33,765 bases of DNA from Bacilli bacterium. Its GTDB lineage: Bacteria > Bacillota_I > Bacilli_A > RFN20 > CAG-826. The notes beneath the pieces are model-generated. The model did not search any database, had not been told where the DNA came from, and saw only the letters and a list, made by a program, of their open reading frames with translations. Positions 1 to 8,520 of this stretch are shown piece after piece; the first letter of the stretch is position 1; every line of letters starts with the position of its first letter. Where the stretch lies: positions 1 to 33,765 of the forward strand of contig JAFXWB010000037.1 of the NCBI GenBank assembly GCA_017534425.1, written 5' to 3'. The translations under genes were made by a program, and so were the position numbers.

Positions 1-2
1 CC

Positions 3-2450
3 CTACTTTTAACAAGCGGCGTTGCAGCTTTTAGTGCTGCCTCAGCAATAAAGAAAAAAGAACATGCTGTTGAAACTAGTGCAGCAGATGCAATGAATGC
101 ACCTGATTACACTAATCTATATTCTACCCCGGGTCAAAACTGGTTAATTAGTAATGATGATCCTGCTGCAGGACAGTCTAGTGATTATGCAACATATTCA
201 ACATCTATTAACTCGTCCACTTCTGGATATTCAACAACTACTCAAGCAATGACTGTTACAACTGGAAAAGATGGTAGTTTAAAACCATACATTAAATTAC
301 AAACCTCAAGAACAAAAGAATTTAGAGCGATGTATGTTCCGTTTAAAATGCAATTCACTGTCCCTGGTTATGTTAAGGCAACATACACTCTTAAATTAAC
401 TTTACTTGCCCAACGCTATAATGCAGATGGTGGTGGTGCGGACTATTCAACCGAGCTTTTCCATTATGGTGAGACATTACAAACACCAAATAGTTTCTTT
501 TATCATCAAGATGATTTTGCAACCAATACAGGGCGCGGTTACTCTCAATATCGTGTCGCTAAAGGAACAGCTAATGATTATGTTTCTTATCAATACACAA
601 AAACATTTACACTAGAAAACTTATCAGCTGGATCAGCTGTGAAAAATGTTTATTTTGGTGTTTTCTGTTATATGGAATCATCAGGTTATAGTGGAATTTT
701 TACCGGTTCAATAACCTCAGATTCATGCACTTACACATTTGAAAGTGCTATTGCAATGCTTACTAATGGTGGATCAACTGAGCTTGTTTATACTCCGGCG
801 GAAGCTATTTCAAAATTTAATGCTACATCTGGTCAAACCATGACATTAGTAAGCGACATTGATTTTTCCTCATATCCTAGTAATCCTACTTATACTGCTG
901 CCGGCACAATTAATTTACAATCATACGATATTCTTCTTGGAACACGATTAATGTATGTTAGAGGAAGTATAACATTTAATGGTACAACTACCGCGGAGAT
1001 AAAAGGCTCAGCCGCTCACTCAGTTCTGTTTTTAGATTCTGCTGTAACAGTTCATTTAAGTGGATATGTATCAGTTGTTTCAGAAAATACATCAACACAA
1101 ACAGCAAGAGCAATCTTAATTGCTCACGCAAATGCTGATTTATTCCTTGATGAAGATGCACGTATTTACTCTAACTATTATGGTGTTCAAATTGATGATG
1201 GAACTTTCCATTGCCAAGGAAGAATATTTACAGGAATAGGAGCAACAACTGATGTTCCATATGCTATTTATATTGGAACTTCCGAAACCACTCTTAAAAA
1301 TGTTTATCTTTACGGCACAAATTGTAGAGCTTTAAAGATTCATACAAATTATTTAGCAAAATCAAGAATTTACGCACAATATAATGGCACACCATACAAA
1401 TCAGGTCTTGATGTAACCATTTCACTTGGTAACACTTACTCACTTGGCGACATTGTAGTTAGAAACGTTACTACTTCTGGTGATAATAAAAATGACAACA
1501 GATTCTTATTGTCTCACTCTGAATATCAGATTTATACTTCTGGTTCAAACAAGACAATTCAATATAAAAAGTACAACGTTACCTATACACTCCAAAACTG
1601 TACAACTAATGGAGCTGCATTTGCTTCAAAAGCTTCTAATTTATCATTCACCATTACTCCAAACGAAGGGTATGTTCTTCCAAGTAGCATCACTGTTAAA
1701 AGAGGCGATGAAACATTAACTCAAAATACTCATTATACATATAACAGTTCAACTGGTGCAGTTAATGTGACTAGTACATACCTTACTGGAGAGATCAAAG
1801 TTACAGTGACTGCTGCAAAAATTATTACACTTAGATTCTTTAATACAAACGGTGAAGAAATTGCAGATAGAATTGTGGGCTATGGTTCATTTTCAGCAAC
1901 ACTTCCAACTATCTCAGAAGTTATTAGTCCTGCATATCACTCAATACTTTATTGGTACTTAAATGCTGAACTTACTGGAACAAGCTATGGTGGTGGTTAT
2001 ACTGGCACAGTCTATAACTCATACGATTATTACGCAAAATTTGATCAATCAAATGAAGATGTCGTTGATGAATTTGTTGGTGTAAAACTTCACTTTGATG
2101 TTGATGTAATTCCAACATCTAATAACAACGACACAGGAGCTTGTAGAGGCGATGAAGGTTACTATGCAGTTGCAAAAGCTGCCTACAATTCATTAAGTAA
2201 TGCCCAAAAGAAAATGTTCTGTCAAAATGCAGAATATGCAAATGGAAGAAGTAGATTCATTGCTTGGGCAAATGCAAATGGTGAAAATTTGAATCTTAGT
2301 ACATACGCAATTATTCAAGCATCCTCTAGAGCTCTTGGGACAGGAACTTCAGATAACAATAGTTTACTTGTTGCAATTATTGCAGTAACAGTTGTTACTT
2401 CAGGTTCATGCTTAGGATTAATTATCTTTAAAAAGAAAAGACATATTTAA
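3..2450 (+). CDS. Membrane-anchored surface protein with InlB-like repeats (5' partial)
   Basis: The reading frame is open from the first base. An ATG at 93 exists, but the codons before it encode a hydrophobic stretch (LLLTSGVAAFSAASAIKKK), which looks like the tail of a signal peptide, so the true start lies upstream of the window. About 815 residues are visible. The middle is Ser/Thr/Tyr/Asn-rich and probably beta-structured. Positions about 1565-1815 and 1820-2050 resemble bacterial immunoglobulin-like/InlB B-type repeat domains. Positions about 2080-2300 encode a small helical domain. The C-terminus has one hydrophobic segment followed by KKKRHI, i.e. a membrane anchor with a cytoplasmic basic tail and no LPXTG motif. 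Secretion and surface display are inferred from this layout. The ligand is unknown, but adhesin-like roles are common for such proteins. Confidence 0.75.
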   Translation, partial: LLLTSGVAAFSAASAIKKKEHAVETSAADAMNAPDYTNLYSTPGQNWLISNDDPAAGQSSDYATYSTSINSSTSGYSTTTQAMTVTTGKDGSLKPYIKLQTSRTKEFRAMYVPFKMQFTVPGYVKATYTLKLTLLAQRYNADGGGADYSTELFHYGETLQTPNSFFYHQDDFATNTGRGYSQYRVAKGTANDYVSYQYTKTFTLENLSAGSAVKNVYFGVFCYMESSGYSGIFTGSITSDSCTYTFESAIAMLTNGGSTELVYTPAEAISKFNATSGQTMTLVSDIDFSSYPSNPTYTAAGTINLQSYDILLGTRLMYVRGSITFNGTTTAEIKGSAAHSVLFLDSAVTVHLSGYVSVVSENTSTQTARAILIAHANADLFLDEDARIYSNYYGVQIDDGTFHCQGRIFTGIGATTDVPYAIYIGTSETTLKNVYLYGTNCRALKIHTNYLAKSRIYAQYNGTPYKSGLDVTISLGNTYSLGDIVVRNVTTSGDNKNDNRFLLSHSEYQIYTSGSNKTIQYKKYNVTYTLQNCTTNGAAFASKASNLSFTITPNEGYVLPSSITVKRGDETLTQNTHYTYNSSTGAVNVTSTYLTGEIKVTVTAAKIITLRFFNTNGEEIADRIVGYGSFSATLPTISEVISPAYHSILYWYLNAELTGTSYGGGYTGTVYNSYDYYAKFDQSNEDVVDEFVGVKLHFDVDVIPTSNNNDTGACRGDEGYYAVAKAAYNSLSNAQKKMFCQNAEYANGRSRFIAWANANGENLNLSTYAIIQASSRALGTGTSDNNSLLVAIIAVTVVTSGSCLGLIIFKKKRHI

Positions 2451-2468
2451 GTAGCCAATTAAAAGACT

Positions 2469-2493
2469 AGCTGCCATCAGGCAGCTTTTCTTT
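2469..2493 (+). terminator. Rho-independent terminator of the surface protein gene
   Basis: Perfect stem AGCTGCC/GGCAGCT with an ATCA loop, followed by TTTCTTT. It begins 18 bases after the stop codon and reaches the convergent gene's end. Confidence 0.85.
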
Positions 2494-3289
2494 AAGAAAT
2501 CTTAAATAAGTATTTATTTCTATTAACAAAATAAACAAGGTTGTCAAAACCTGAATCTTTAATAATTTTGATATATTTATCGAAGTGTAATCGGAACTTA
2601 TCTAACTCATGGGCATCACTTGATAAAGTAAGATATTTACCCCCAAGTGATTTATATAAATTCAAAATATATTTAGTGTGCTTAGTTGGTAAAACTTCTT
2701 GAACTTTTAAGTTTATTTCTAAAGCTTTTTCGTCTTTAATTAACACTTTCATAATTTTAGAAAGTTCGTTTTCATACTTATCAATCGATAAATTTTGATC
2801 GATTAAAAATGCTGTTTTAAAACCATAATCAAGATGGCAAAATACATCGTAATCTTTGAAAGACTCAATTGCCTCTAATTCTCTTTTGAAATAAAGATTC
2901 AATGTTTCTATGATTCCGTGTTTTTTGTATTCTTCAGCAAAGTAATAATCAATCTTATCTGATTCATGCAAAGAGAAATTAATTAAGTCAAATTGATTAT
3001 CTTTAATAATATTATTAATGCGATTTATTTCGTTGGGTTTGTATCCTATTTCAATTCCTTTTAGAATCTTTATATTTGGAAATTTGCTTTGTAAAGAGTT
3101 GAGTTCTTCAAATTGTTTATCAATATCAAAAAAGAGATCTTTGTTTTGATCTAAGTAATTAAGATCACAATGATCTGTTAAAACAAAATAATCTAAATCA
3201 AGCTCCTTAGCTTTTAATAAATATTCTTCGATTGGTTGTTTACTATCGAAGGAATAATAACTATGTACATGTTGGTCGTGAATTATCAT
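2492..3289 (-). CDS. PHP-domain phosphatase, HisJ (histidinol-phosphatase) family
   Basis: 265 residues from ATG at 3289. An upstream ATG at 3313 would add eight hydrophobic residues before the family's usual N-terminus, so the internal start is preferred. The PHP metal-binding motifs are in order: HDQHVHS near the start, TDHCD around residue 40, GIEIGY, a mid-protein HLDYG and a late SSDAHELD. The family uses a trinuclear metal centre to hydrolyse phosphate monoesters, and HisJ members act on histidinol phosphate. No other histidine-biosynthesis gene is visible, so another phosphomonoester may be the substrate. Neither start has a Shine-Dalgarno site. A TATAAT on this strand lies about 10 bases before the 3289 ATG, suggesting a near-leaderless mRNA. 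It is divergent from the EEP gene. Confidence 0.8.
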   Translation of the reverse strand: MIIHDQHVHSYYSFDSKQPIEEYLLKAKELDLDYFVLTDHCDLNYLDQNKDLFFDIDKQFEELNSLQSKFPNIKILKGIEIGYKPNEINRINNIIKDNQFDLINFSLHESDKIDYYFAEEYKKHGIIETLNLYFKRELEAIESFKDYDVFCHLDYGFKTAFLIDQNLSIDKYENELSKIMKVLIKDEKALEINLKVQEVLPTKHTKYILNLYKSLGGKYLTLSSDAHELDKFRLHFDKYIKIIKDSGFDNLVYFVNRNKYLFKIS

Positions 3290-3368
3290 AATAACAAATA
3301 TTATATTCCACATCTTAAATTAACAACCAAACAAAGTGTATTTATAATAAATAAGGATAAAAAATAAT

Positions 3369-4118
3369 ATGGATATCAAATTATTAACATATAACGTACA
3401 AAGCTGGGACGTAACGGATAGAAGAATAAGAGGAATCATTGATTTAATCAAAAGATATAATCCTGATGTTATTTGTCTCCAAGAAGTTACTCAAACTTGG
3501 TTCAAAATATTAAGAAAAGAGTTTTCAAATGTTTATACTTTTAAAGGTAGAGATAGATTATATGGAGACAAAGAAGCCCTTAAAAGAGATAGAGAAAAAA
3601 ACTGTGTCTTATTTAAGAAAGATCGTTTCAAATATATAACATGCCACACTTATTGGTTGGGACCAGACATCAACAATCCTTCAAAGTTTGAAGGCTCTGT
3701 TTTTAAAAGAGTTTTTACGGTCGTAAAACTATTAGATAAGAAAAATAATGCAAAATTCCTGGCAATTTCCACTCATTTTGATTATTTAAAGCCTGAGGTT
3801 AGAGAACAACAATCAAAGGTTTTAAGAGACTATTTAATTCAACAAAAAGACCCAATTCTTCTAGCTGGTGATTTTAATGGCGGACCGGAAGAAAAATGTT
3901 ATGAGGTTTTAACAAAAGTTCTAATAGATGTTGGTGCAGAATTTAATCACAACGAATTTACATATCACGCATACGATAAGCAACCATATGAAAAAATTGA
4001 CTTTATATTTAGAAGTGAAGGTATTAATGCAAAAGAATTCAAGATGATAAAAGATAAATTTGAAGGATTACCTCCAAGCGATCATTATCCTCTTTTTGCA
4101 AAAGTAGAAACAAAATAA
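3369..4118 (+). CDS. Endonuclease/exonuclease/phosphatase (EEP) family hydrolase
   Basis: 249 residues, with the EEP fold motifs in order: LTYNVQSW at the N-terminus (catalytic Asn), CLQEV (metal-binding Glu), STHFDY, LAGDFNGGPEE (catalytic Asp/Asn), IDFIF and the terminal SDHYPLFAKV (catalytic His). The family cleaves phosphodiester or phosphomonoester bonds in DNA, sphingomyelin or inositol phosphates. The exact substrate cannot be read from the sequence. There is no signal peptide, so it is probably cytoplasmic. An AAGGA lies about 10 bases before the ATG and a TATAAT about 20 bases before it. The gene ends in a strong terminator shared with the convergent permease gene. Confidence 0.85.
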   Translation: MDIKLLTYNVQSWDVTDRRIRGIIDLIKRYNPDVICLQEVTQTWFKILRKEFSNVYTFKGRDRLYGDKEALKRDREKNCVLFKKDRFKYITCHTYWLGPDINNPSKFEGSVFKRVFTVVKLLDKKNNAKFLAISTHFDYLKPEVREQQSKVLRDYLIQQKDPILLAGDFNGGPEEKCYEVLTKVLIDVGAEFNHNEFTYHAYDKQPYEKIDFIFRSEGINAKEFKMIKDKFEGLPPSDHYPLFAKVETK

Positions 4119-4136
4119 AGGGCTTAGCCCTTTTTA
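4117..4136. terminator. Bidirectional terminator between convergent genes
   Basis: Stem AAAGGGC/GCCCTTT with a TTA loop, followed by a T run on the plus strand and preceded by A-rich sequence. It lies between the EEP gene and the convergent permease gene. Confidence 0.8.
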
Positions 4137-4157
4137 AAAATTCAGTAAAAATTATCT

Positions 4158-5459
4158 TTATAAAATTATAAATAACACAAGAAGTGCTGCTGAAATAGTT
4201 GGGATTGCGATGATACAACCATATTCAACAAATTGAGTGAATGAGAATTTAATCTCGTGCTTGTTAGCAATATCTAAAAACATTATTCCTGCTAATGCAC
4301 CAATTGGAGTTAAAAATGCTCCGATGTTGCTACCAATAATCGAGGCATAAACTCCTTTTAAGTAAATTGCTGCATCTAAGTGAGAACAAAGTCCCGTATA
4401 TAAAATACTCATTGGAATGTTGTTGATTACGTTACTCATCATTAATGATGTAAATCCATACACCCAAACAGTGTTGCTGTTTCCTAAAATTGAAGCTATC
4501 TGAGAAGAGATTCCTCGGTAGTTAAATGCCACAACAATAATGAACATTGATAAGAAAAACGGGATAAGAGGATATGGAAGTCTTTTTCCTGCTCGAGATA
4601 TAAAACAAAAATCTTTTCTTGTTACTAAAGCTATAAATAAAGTTGAAACAAGAAGCGAAGATGCGCAGATTAAAGATATAAGCCACATTTCAAGTTTGAT
4701 GTAGTTTGCAATAATTAAAAATATAAGACAAATAAGTAAATGAGCCACCCCATTAAATAGCATTACTTTATTCTCGATTTTTTCTGTTTCAATATAAATT
4801 TCCCCTATTTTTTCCGACAATTTATGTCTAAACACTAAGAAAATCACAAGTAATTCAACTGTTCCTGCAGCGATAGTTGGAAGTGCCATAACTTTTACAT
4901 AATCAATAAATGTAATGTCTGCAGATGTTCCTAAAAAGATGTTTGTAGGATTACCAATTATAAAGAGTAGTGACCAAGTATTTGCTGCAGCGAACTCACT
5001 TATCAAATACGGAATCGGATTTATCTTCATGCGTTTACAGAAGAAACAAATAAATGGTGTAAACGTTAAAATGACAACATCATTTGATGTAAAGATTGTT
5101 AAGGCTGCGACCAAGAAATAGAAAGAAAAGAATAAAATATATTGGCTTTTTGCTCTTTTAGCAGCGACTGATGCAAGGAATCTAAATAACCCAAACTCAT
5201 CTAATAAGATTGAGATAAAAGTCATTGAGAAAAATAAGACCAAAATTTTCAAAGGGTTGATAGCAGTGTTTGTAGTTAATTGGTTATAAACTTCTTTTAT
5301 AGGAACAAGTGTTGAGCAAATTAAAATCAACGCACCAATAAGAGCAATAACCCAATAAGCGTGTATAGAAAAATTCTTAATCTTAATTTTTGGAAATAAG
5401 AATAACGATATGACTATCGTGATGAATGTAATAAGTGAAATAACAAGCGTCGGTATCAT
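4158..5459 (-). CDS. ArsB/SLC13-type ion permease
   Basis: 433 residues, almost wholly hydrophobic, with about 11-12 predicted membrane segments. Family signatures are the SNDVVILTFTP segment around residues 124-134 and IGNPTNIFLGTS around 167-178, both typical of ArsB/NhaD/CitMHS-type ion transporters. A second half-repeat carries SNVINNIPMS. Members move arsenite, Na+/H+ or dicarboxylates, and the substrate cannot be assigned. No arsR or arsC is nearby. It follows the aldo/keto reductase gene by 67 bases on the same strand, but a good promoter of its own (5473-5501) places the start site about 6 bases before the ATG, leaving no room for a normal ribosome-binding site. Confidence 0.8.
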   Translation of the reverse strand: MIPTLVISLITFITIVISLFLFPKIKIKNFSIHAYWVIALIGALILICSTLVPIKEVYNQLTTNTAINPLKILVLFFSMTFISILLDEFGLFRFLASVAAKRAKSQYILFFSFYFLVAALTIFTSNDVVILTFTPFICFFCKRMKINPIPYLISEFAAANTWSLLFIIGNPTNIFLGTSADITFIDYVKVMALPTIAAGTVELLVIFLVFRHKLSEKIGEIYIETEKIENKVMLFNGVAHLLICLIFLIIANYIKLEMWLISLICASSLLVSTLFIALVTRKDFCFISRAGKRLPYPLIPFFLSMFIIVVAFNYRGISSQIASILGNSNTVWVYGFTSLMMSNVINNIPMSILYTGLCSHLDAAIYLKGVYASIIGSNIGAFLTPIGALAGIMFLDIANKHEIKFSFTQFVEYGCIIAIPTISAALLVLFIIL

Positions 5460-5472
5460 AAACCCGACAACA

Positions 5473-5501
5473 ATTATCTTGCTTTAATAGTTAAATGTTA
5501 A
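5473..5501 (-). promoter_or_regulatory. Sigma-A promoter of the ArsB-type permease, very short leader
   Basis: On the minus strand TTAACA (5496-5501) is followed after 17 bases by GATAAT (5473-5478). The predicted start is near 5466, about 6 bases upstream of the ATG at 5459. Confidence 0.65.
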
Positions 5502-5526
5502 ATAGATTTTTATGAATTCGCTTTAA

Positions 5527-6333
5527 TTACATGTTTTTGAGGGTTTCCATATCTTCTTCAGAAATCTCAAAATCAACTTTTGCGTTTTCAATCATTCTAT
5601 CTTTATGGGTTGTTTTTGGAAGAGTGATATCTACGTCTTGAAGTGCAAATCTAATGCAAAGTTGCGCTGGTGTAACTCCATACTTTTCAGCCATCTTAGC
5701 AATCTTTTTGTTACCTAAAAGTTTGCCTGTTCCTAATGGAGAATAGGATTCGACAAGGATTTGATGTCTATTACAGTAAGCTTTTAATGCTTCATCTCTA
5801 CAGCCAATGTACCACGGGATTTGGTTAATCATTGGTTTGATTTTGCAGTTATCTAAGATGTTTTGAATGTCTGCTATGTTGAAGTTTGAAACTCCGATAG
5901 CTCTAATCTTTCCTTCTTCATAAGCTTCTTCGAGCGCTCTATATACTGCAACGTTTTCCTTAAAATAATCTTTTCTACGAAGGAAATATTCTCTCCATGG
6001 TGTTGGACAGTGAATAATGATTAAGTCGATATAATCGACATCTAATAATTCAAGTGATTTACGAATAGATTCTTTTGCTTCTTCATATGTTTTAAGTTCA
6101 GCAGGAATTTTAGTGGTAATAAAAATTTTCTTTCTATCGACTCCACTTAATTTAAGACCTTCACCGACTCCGTGCTCATTTCTATATGCAGCAGCGGTGT
6201 CGATATGAATATAACCTACCTCAATGCCTTCTTTAACAACTCTAGCGGCAATATCTTCTGGTGTTTGCCAAGTTCCAAGTCCAATGACCGGGATTTCAAC
6301 TCCATTATAAAAACTAACAGTCTTTTTTAACAT
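5527..6333 (-). CDS. Aldo/keto reductase
   Basis: 268 residues starting at 6333, where AGGAG sits 8-12 bases upstream. A longer reading from 6393 lacks such a site and adds non-homologous residues. The N-terminal GVEIPVIGLGTWQ is the usual AKR opening. The catalytic tetrad is visible as Asp and Tyr in HIDTAAAYRNE, Lys in ITTKIP and His in LIIIHCPTP. IRAIGVSNF and the C-terminal LPKTTHKDRMIENAKV (NADPH phosphate-binding segment) are also present. The family reduces aldehydes and ketones with NADPH in the cytoplasm, in a TIM barrel. It lies 70 bases downstream of the broken hydrolase gene, in a same-strand cluster with a flavin reductase, which suggests carbonyl detoxification or redox balance. 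Confidence 0.9.
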   Translation of the reverse strand: MLKKTVSFYNGVEIPVIGLGTWQTPEDIAARVVKEGIEVGYIHIDTAAAYRNEHGVGEGLKLSGVDRKKIFITTKIPAELKTYEEAKESIRKSLELLDVDYIDLIIIHCPTPWREYFLRRKDYFKENVAVYRALEEAYEEGKIRAIGVSNFNIADIQNILDNCKIKPMINQIPWYIGCRDEALKAYCNRHQILVESYSPLGTGKLLGNKKIAKMAEKYGVTPAQLCIRFALQDVDITLPKTTHKDRMIENAKVDFEISEEDMETLKNM

Positions 6334-6403
6334 AAGTCTTTCTCCTCTTCCATTTAATACTTTAAGTATTTCAAAATAAAAAGGCTCTTGCAAGTTTAAT
6401 ACA

Positions 6404-7359
6404 TTAGCCTTTTATGATTTTACTTATTTCATTAATTGCTTTTTTAGCCTCAAGGACTGGAGTAGCAACCCAGACATGAAACATCCCTCTGTATAACTTG
6501 TAGTTAATCTTGTCATTAAGGTTTTTATTTTTAACTTTTAATCTGAAGATTGAGTTATAACAGAATTCCTGGTCTCCAAAGAAGATGGTCATATGTTTTA
6601 TCTTAGATAAGTCACCATTAATTGGAGACATAAGTGGATCAGAATTATCCATTCCTTTTCCTAACCACATTTCTGCAATTGCAGGCCACGCTCTTTTGTC
6701 TTCAAAATACATCTTCTAAAGGATTCTTCGTCTTCTGGTGGTATTTCAAAATCAACCGCAGGAGACATACAGATTATTTCATCTGGTTGTTCTTCTTTAT
6801 TTAAAATCTCACCAAGGACCATTGAGATAGTCCCACCTGCCGAATCTCCTCCTATAACTATACGTTTATTAGGGCGTTTTTCACGAATTTTCATGTAAAA
6901 TTCCACTAAAATTGGGTATAAACCATCACATCGAATTTCTGGGATTAATGGATAATCTGGAGCAATTACTAAGGCATCAGTCTTCTTGACAATCTTATTA
7001 ATCATTCCCCATTGATGCTTATCGAAGTTGTTATAAAATGCTCCTCCGTGGAAATAGATAAAGATAACATTTGATTTACTTTCCTCATTTAAATAAAAGA
7101 CGTTCATTCTGGATTCCTGTTTTATTTTTACTGAACAACAGAATTTAATGTTCTTTGGAATCTTATATTCTACAGTGTGAGGAATATTAATTAGTCTTTT
7201 ACATTCTTCATAAGATTGTCTAAATGGTGAATATCTAAAATGATTAATATAAAACGCGACAAAACTTGTAAAAAAGAAACGATGATAAAAGATTAGAGAT
7301 AAAATCTCTAATCCCAAAAACAAAAGTATAATTGAGCCTATTACAATTAAAGCAATCAT
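6404..7359 (-). pseudogene. Alpha/beta hydrolase (HSL/Aes-like), frameshifted
   Basis: Two adjacent frames together make one complete esterase-like protein. The first (7359 down to about 6712) has an N-terminal membrane segment (residues 3-24), the oxyanion-hole motif HGGAF (104-108) and the nucleophile elbow GGDSAGG (170-176). The second (about 6712 down to 6404) supplies the rest, including the candidate acid in FFGDQEF and the candidate His in YRGMFHVW. The change of phase falls just after ESFRR. The second frame is closed upstream by a TAG at 6716-6718, so the shift lies at or below 6715. One missing base in the AGAAGATG stretch explains it. All three triad residues survive but in different frames. 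It may be a recent pseudogene, a sequencing error or, less likely, recoding; no classic slippery heptamer is seen. Its start lies 5 bases after the flavin reductase stop. Confidence 0.75.
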
Positions 7360-7364
7360 TTAGC

Positions 7365-7919
7365 TTATTTTAGTTGTGCGCCAATCTGGAATGCATCTCC
7401 GACTTCATCAGAGACAAGACGATATTTATGGTTTATTGGATCATAGACAATAATTTCTAAAGCTTTAGTATCAACCTTTCCATCTTTGATATATTTTTCA
7501 TCAACATTAACGTTTATAATCTCACCAATTAAGATTCCTTCTTCTTCATCATACTTATCAACAATGCATTCCATGACTAAAGGGAATTCTTCAAAAATAG
7601 GCGCATCAACTTTATTAGATTTAGTTGCAGTAAAACCAGCTTTAACCATTTTATCTGGATCATTATTTTGAGATACGATGCCAACGAAATCTGAAGGAAT
7701 TACAGTGCTTTTTGTTGCAAAGGCAACAGTGAAAGCATTATGAATCTTTAAGTTTTCAGTAGTTTTGTGTTTGCTAAGAGAAATAATAATCTTATCAAAA
7801 TCGTATTCGCCGCCCCAGGCTGCATTCATTGCGTTAGGGTTTCCATCTTTATCATATGTTCCAATAATTAATACCGGTTGTGGGAATAACCAAGGTTTGC
7901 TTCCAAAATCTTTTCTCAT
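7365..7919 (-). CDS. Flavin reductase-like protein (FMN-binding split barrel)
   Basis: 184 residues from the ATG at 7919, which has AGGAG about 8 bases upstream. The longer frame from 8021 would run into the divergent nitroreductase and has no ribosome-binding site. The sequence matches the flavin reductase-like domain: PVLIIGTYDKDGNPNAMNA near the N-terminus (FMN-contacting strand), a SKHKTTENL segment, and SDFVGIVSQNNDPDKM in the middle. Members bind FMN and reduce flavins or other small acceptors with NAD(P)H. It is the first gene of the minus-strand run with the hydrolase and aldo/keto reductase, and it is divergent from the nitroreductase across 55 bases, suggesting joint control. A TATAAT on this strand lies about 25 bases before the ATG. 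Confidence 0.85.
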   Translation of the reverse strand: MRKDFGSKPWLFPQPVLIIGTYDKDGNPNAMNAAWGGEYDFDKIIISLSKHKTTENLKIHNAFTVAFATKSTVIPSDFVGIVSQNNDPDKMVKAGFTATKSNKVDAPIFEEFPLVMECIVDKYDEEEGILIGEIINVNVDEKYIKDGKVDTKALEIIVYDPINHKYRLVSDEVGDAFQIGAQLK

Positions 7920-7974
7920 ATATTTATCTCCTACTAATTTAATTATAAAATAAAGGAAACAACGGAGAAACATT

Positions 7975-8499
7975 ATGTTAGAAGCAATCGTTAAACGTAG
8001 AGCGTGTCGCTCATTCGACAAAGAAAAAGAAGTTGAACAATCAAAGATTGATGAAATCGTTCAAGCTGGTTTATTAGCTCCATCTGGAATGAACCGTCAA
8101 ACTCCAGTAATCATTGTTATCAAAGATAGAAAGACAAGAGATAAACTCATGGATCTTAATAGAGCGTGTGGTCAAGGAAGATTCCCTGCAGACTTAGATC
8201 CTTTCTATAATGCTCCAGTTATCTTATTGGTAGCAGCCAACAAGAACGGATTATCAATGCTTGATGGTAGTGCGACTATGGAGAACATGCTTCTAGAAGC
8301 AACCAACCAAGGTTTAGCTTCAGCGTGGATTCATCGTGCTAAAGAAGAACTCGAATCAGAAGAAGGCAGAAAATTACTTTCCTTCACAGGTTTAAATTTT
8401 GATGATTATATTGGAATTGGCCATGCCATTATTGGCTATCCAAAAGACTACAAGTATCAAGAAAAAAAGATAAATCCAGGTAGAGTATTTCAAAAATAA
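7975..8499 (+). CDS. Nitroreductase family flavoprotein
   Basis: 174 residues, typical of the compact nitroreductases. The N-terminal motif IVKRRACRSFD is the conserved FMN phosphate-binding RRSxRxF-like segment. LLAPSGMNRQTPVIIVI follows and the dimer/FMN motif is MENMLLEATNQGLASAWIHR. The C-terminal half has IGIGHAIIGYP, the usual G-Y-P ending. The family reduces nitro groups, quinones or flavins using NAD(P)H. GGAGAAA lies 5-11 bases upstream of the ATG. It is divergent from the flavin reductase cluster, so the two flavoenzymes may answer the same redox signal. A hairpin directly after the stop codon ends transcription. Confidence 0.9.
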   Translation: MLEAIVKRRACRSFDKEKEVEQSKIDEIVQAGLLAPSGMNRQTPVIIVIKDRKTRDKLMDLNRACGQGRFPADLDPFYNAPVILLVAANKNGLSMLDGSATMENMLLEATNQGLASAWIHRAKEELESEEGRKLLSFTGLNFDDYIGIGHAIIGYPKDYKYQEKKINPGRVFQK

Positions 8500-8520
8500 A
8501 AAGGCTTAAATGCCTTTCTA
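8500..8520. terminator. Terminator between nitroreductase and Fic genes
   Basis: Stem AAAGGC/GCCTTT with a 6-base loop. On the minus strand it is followed by TTTATTTTTG, so it should work well for the Fic gene. The plus-strand tail is weaker. Confidence 0.7.

Noticed and set aside
6650-6720. Programmed frameshift in the alpha/beta hydrolase
   Set aside because: No slippery heptamer or downstream structure was seen in the possible shift window, so error or decay is simpler.
7365-8021. Longer start for the flavin reductase overlapping the nitroreductase
   Set aside because: The internal ATG at 7919 has a strong ribosome-binding site and begins at the conserved domain edge.
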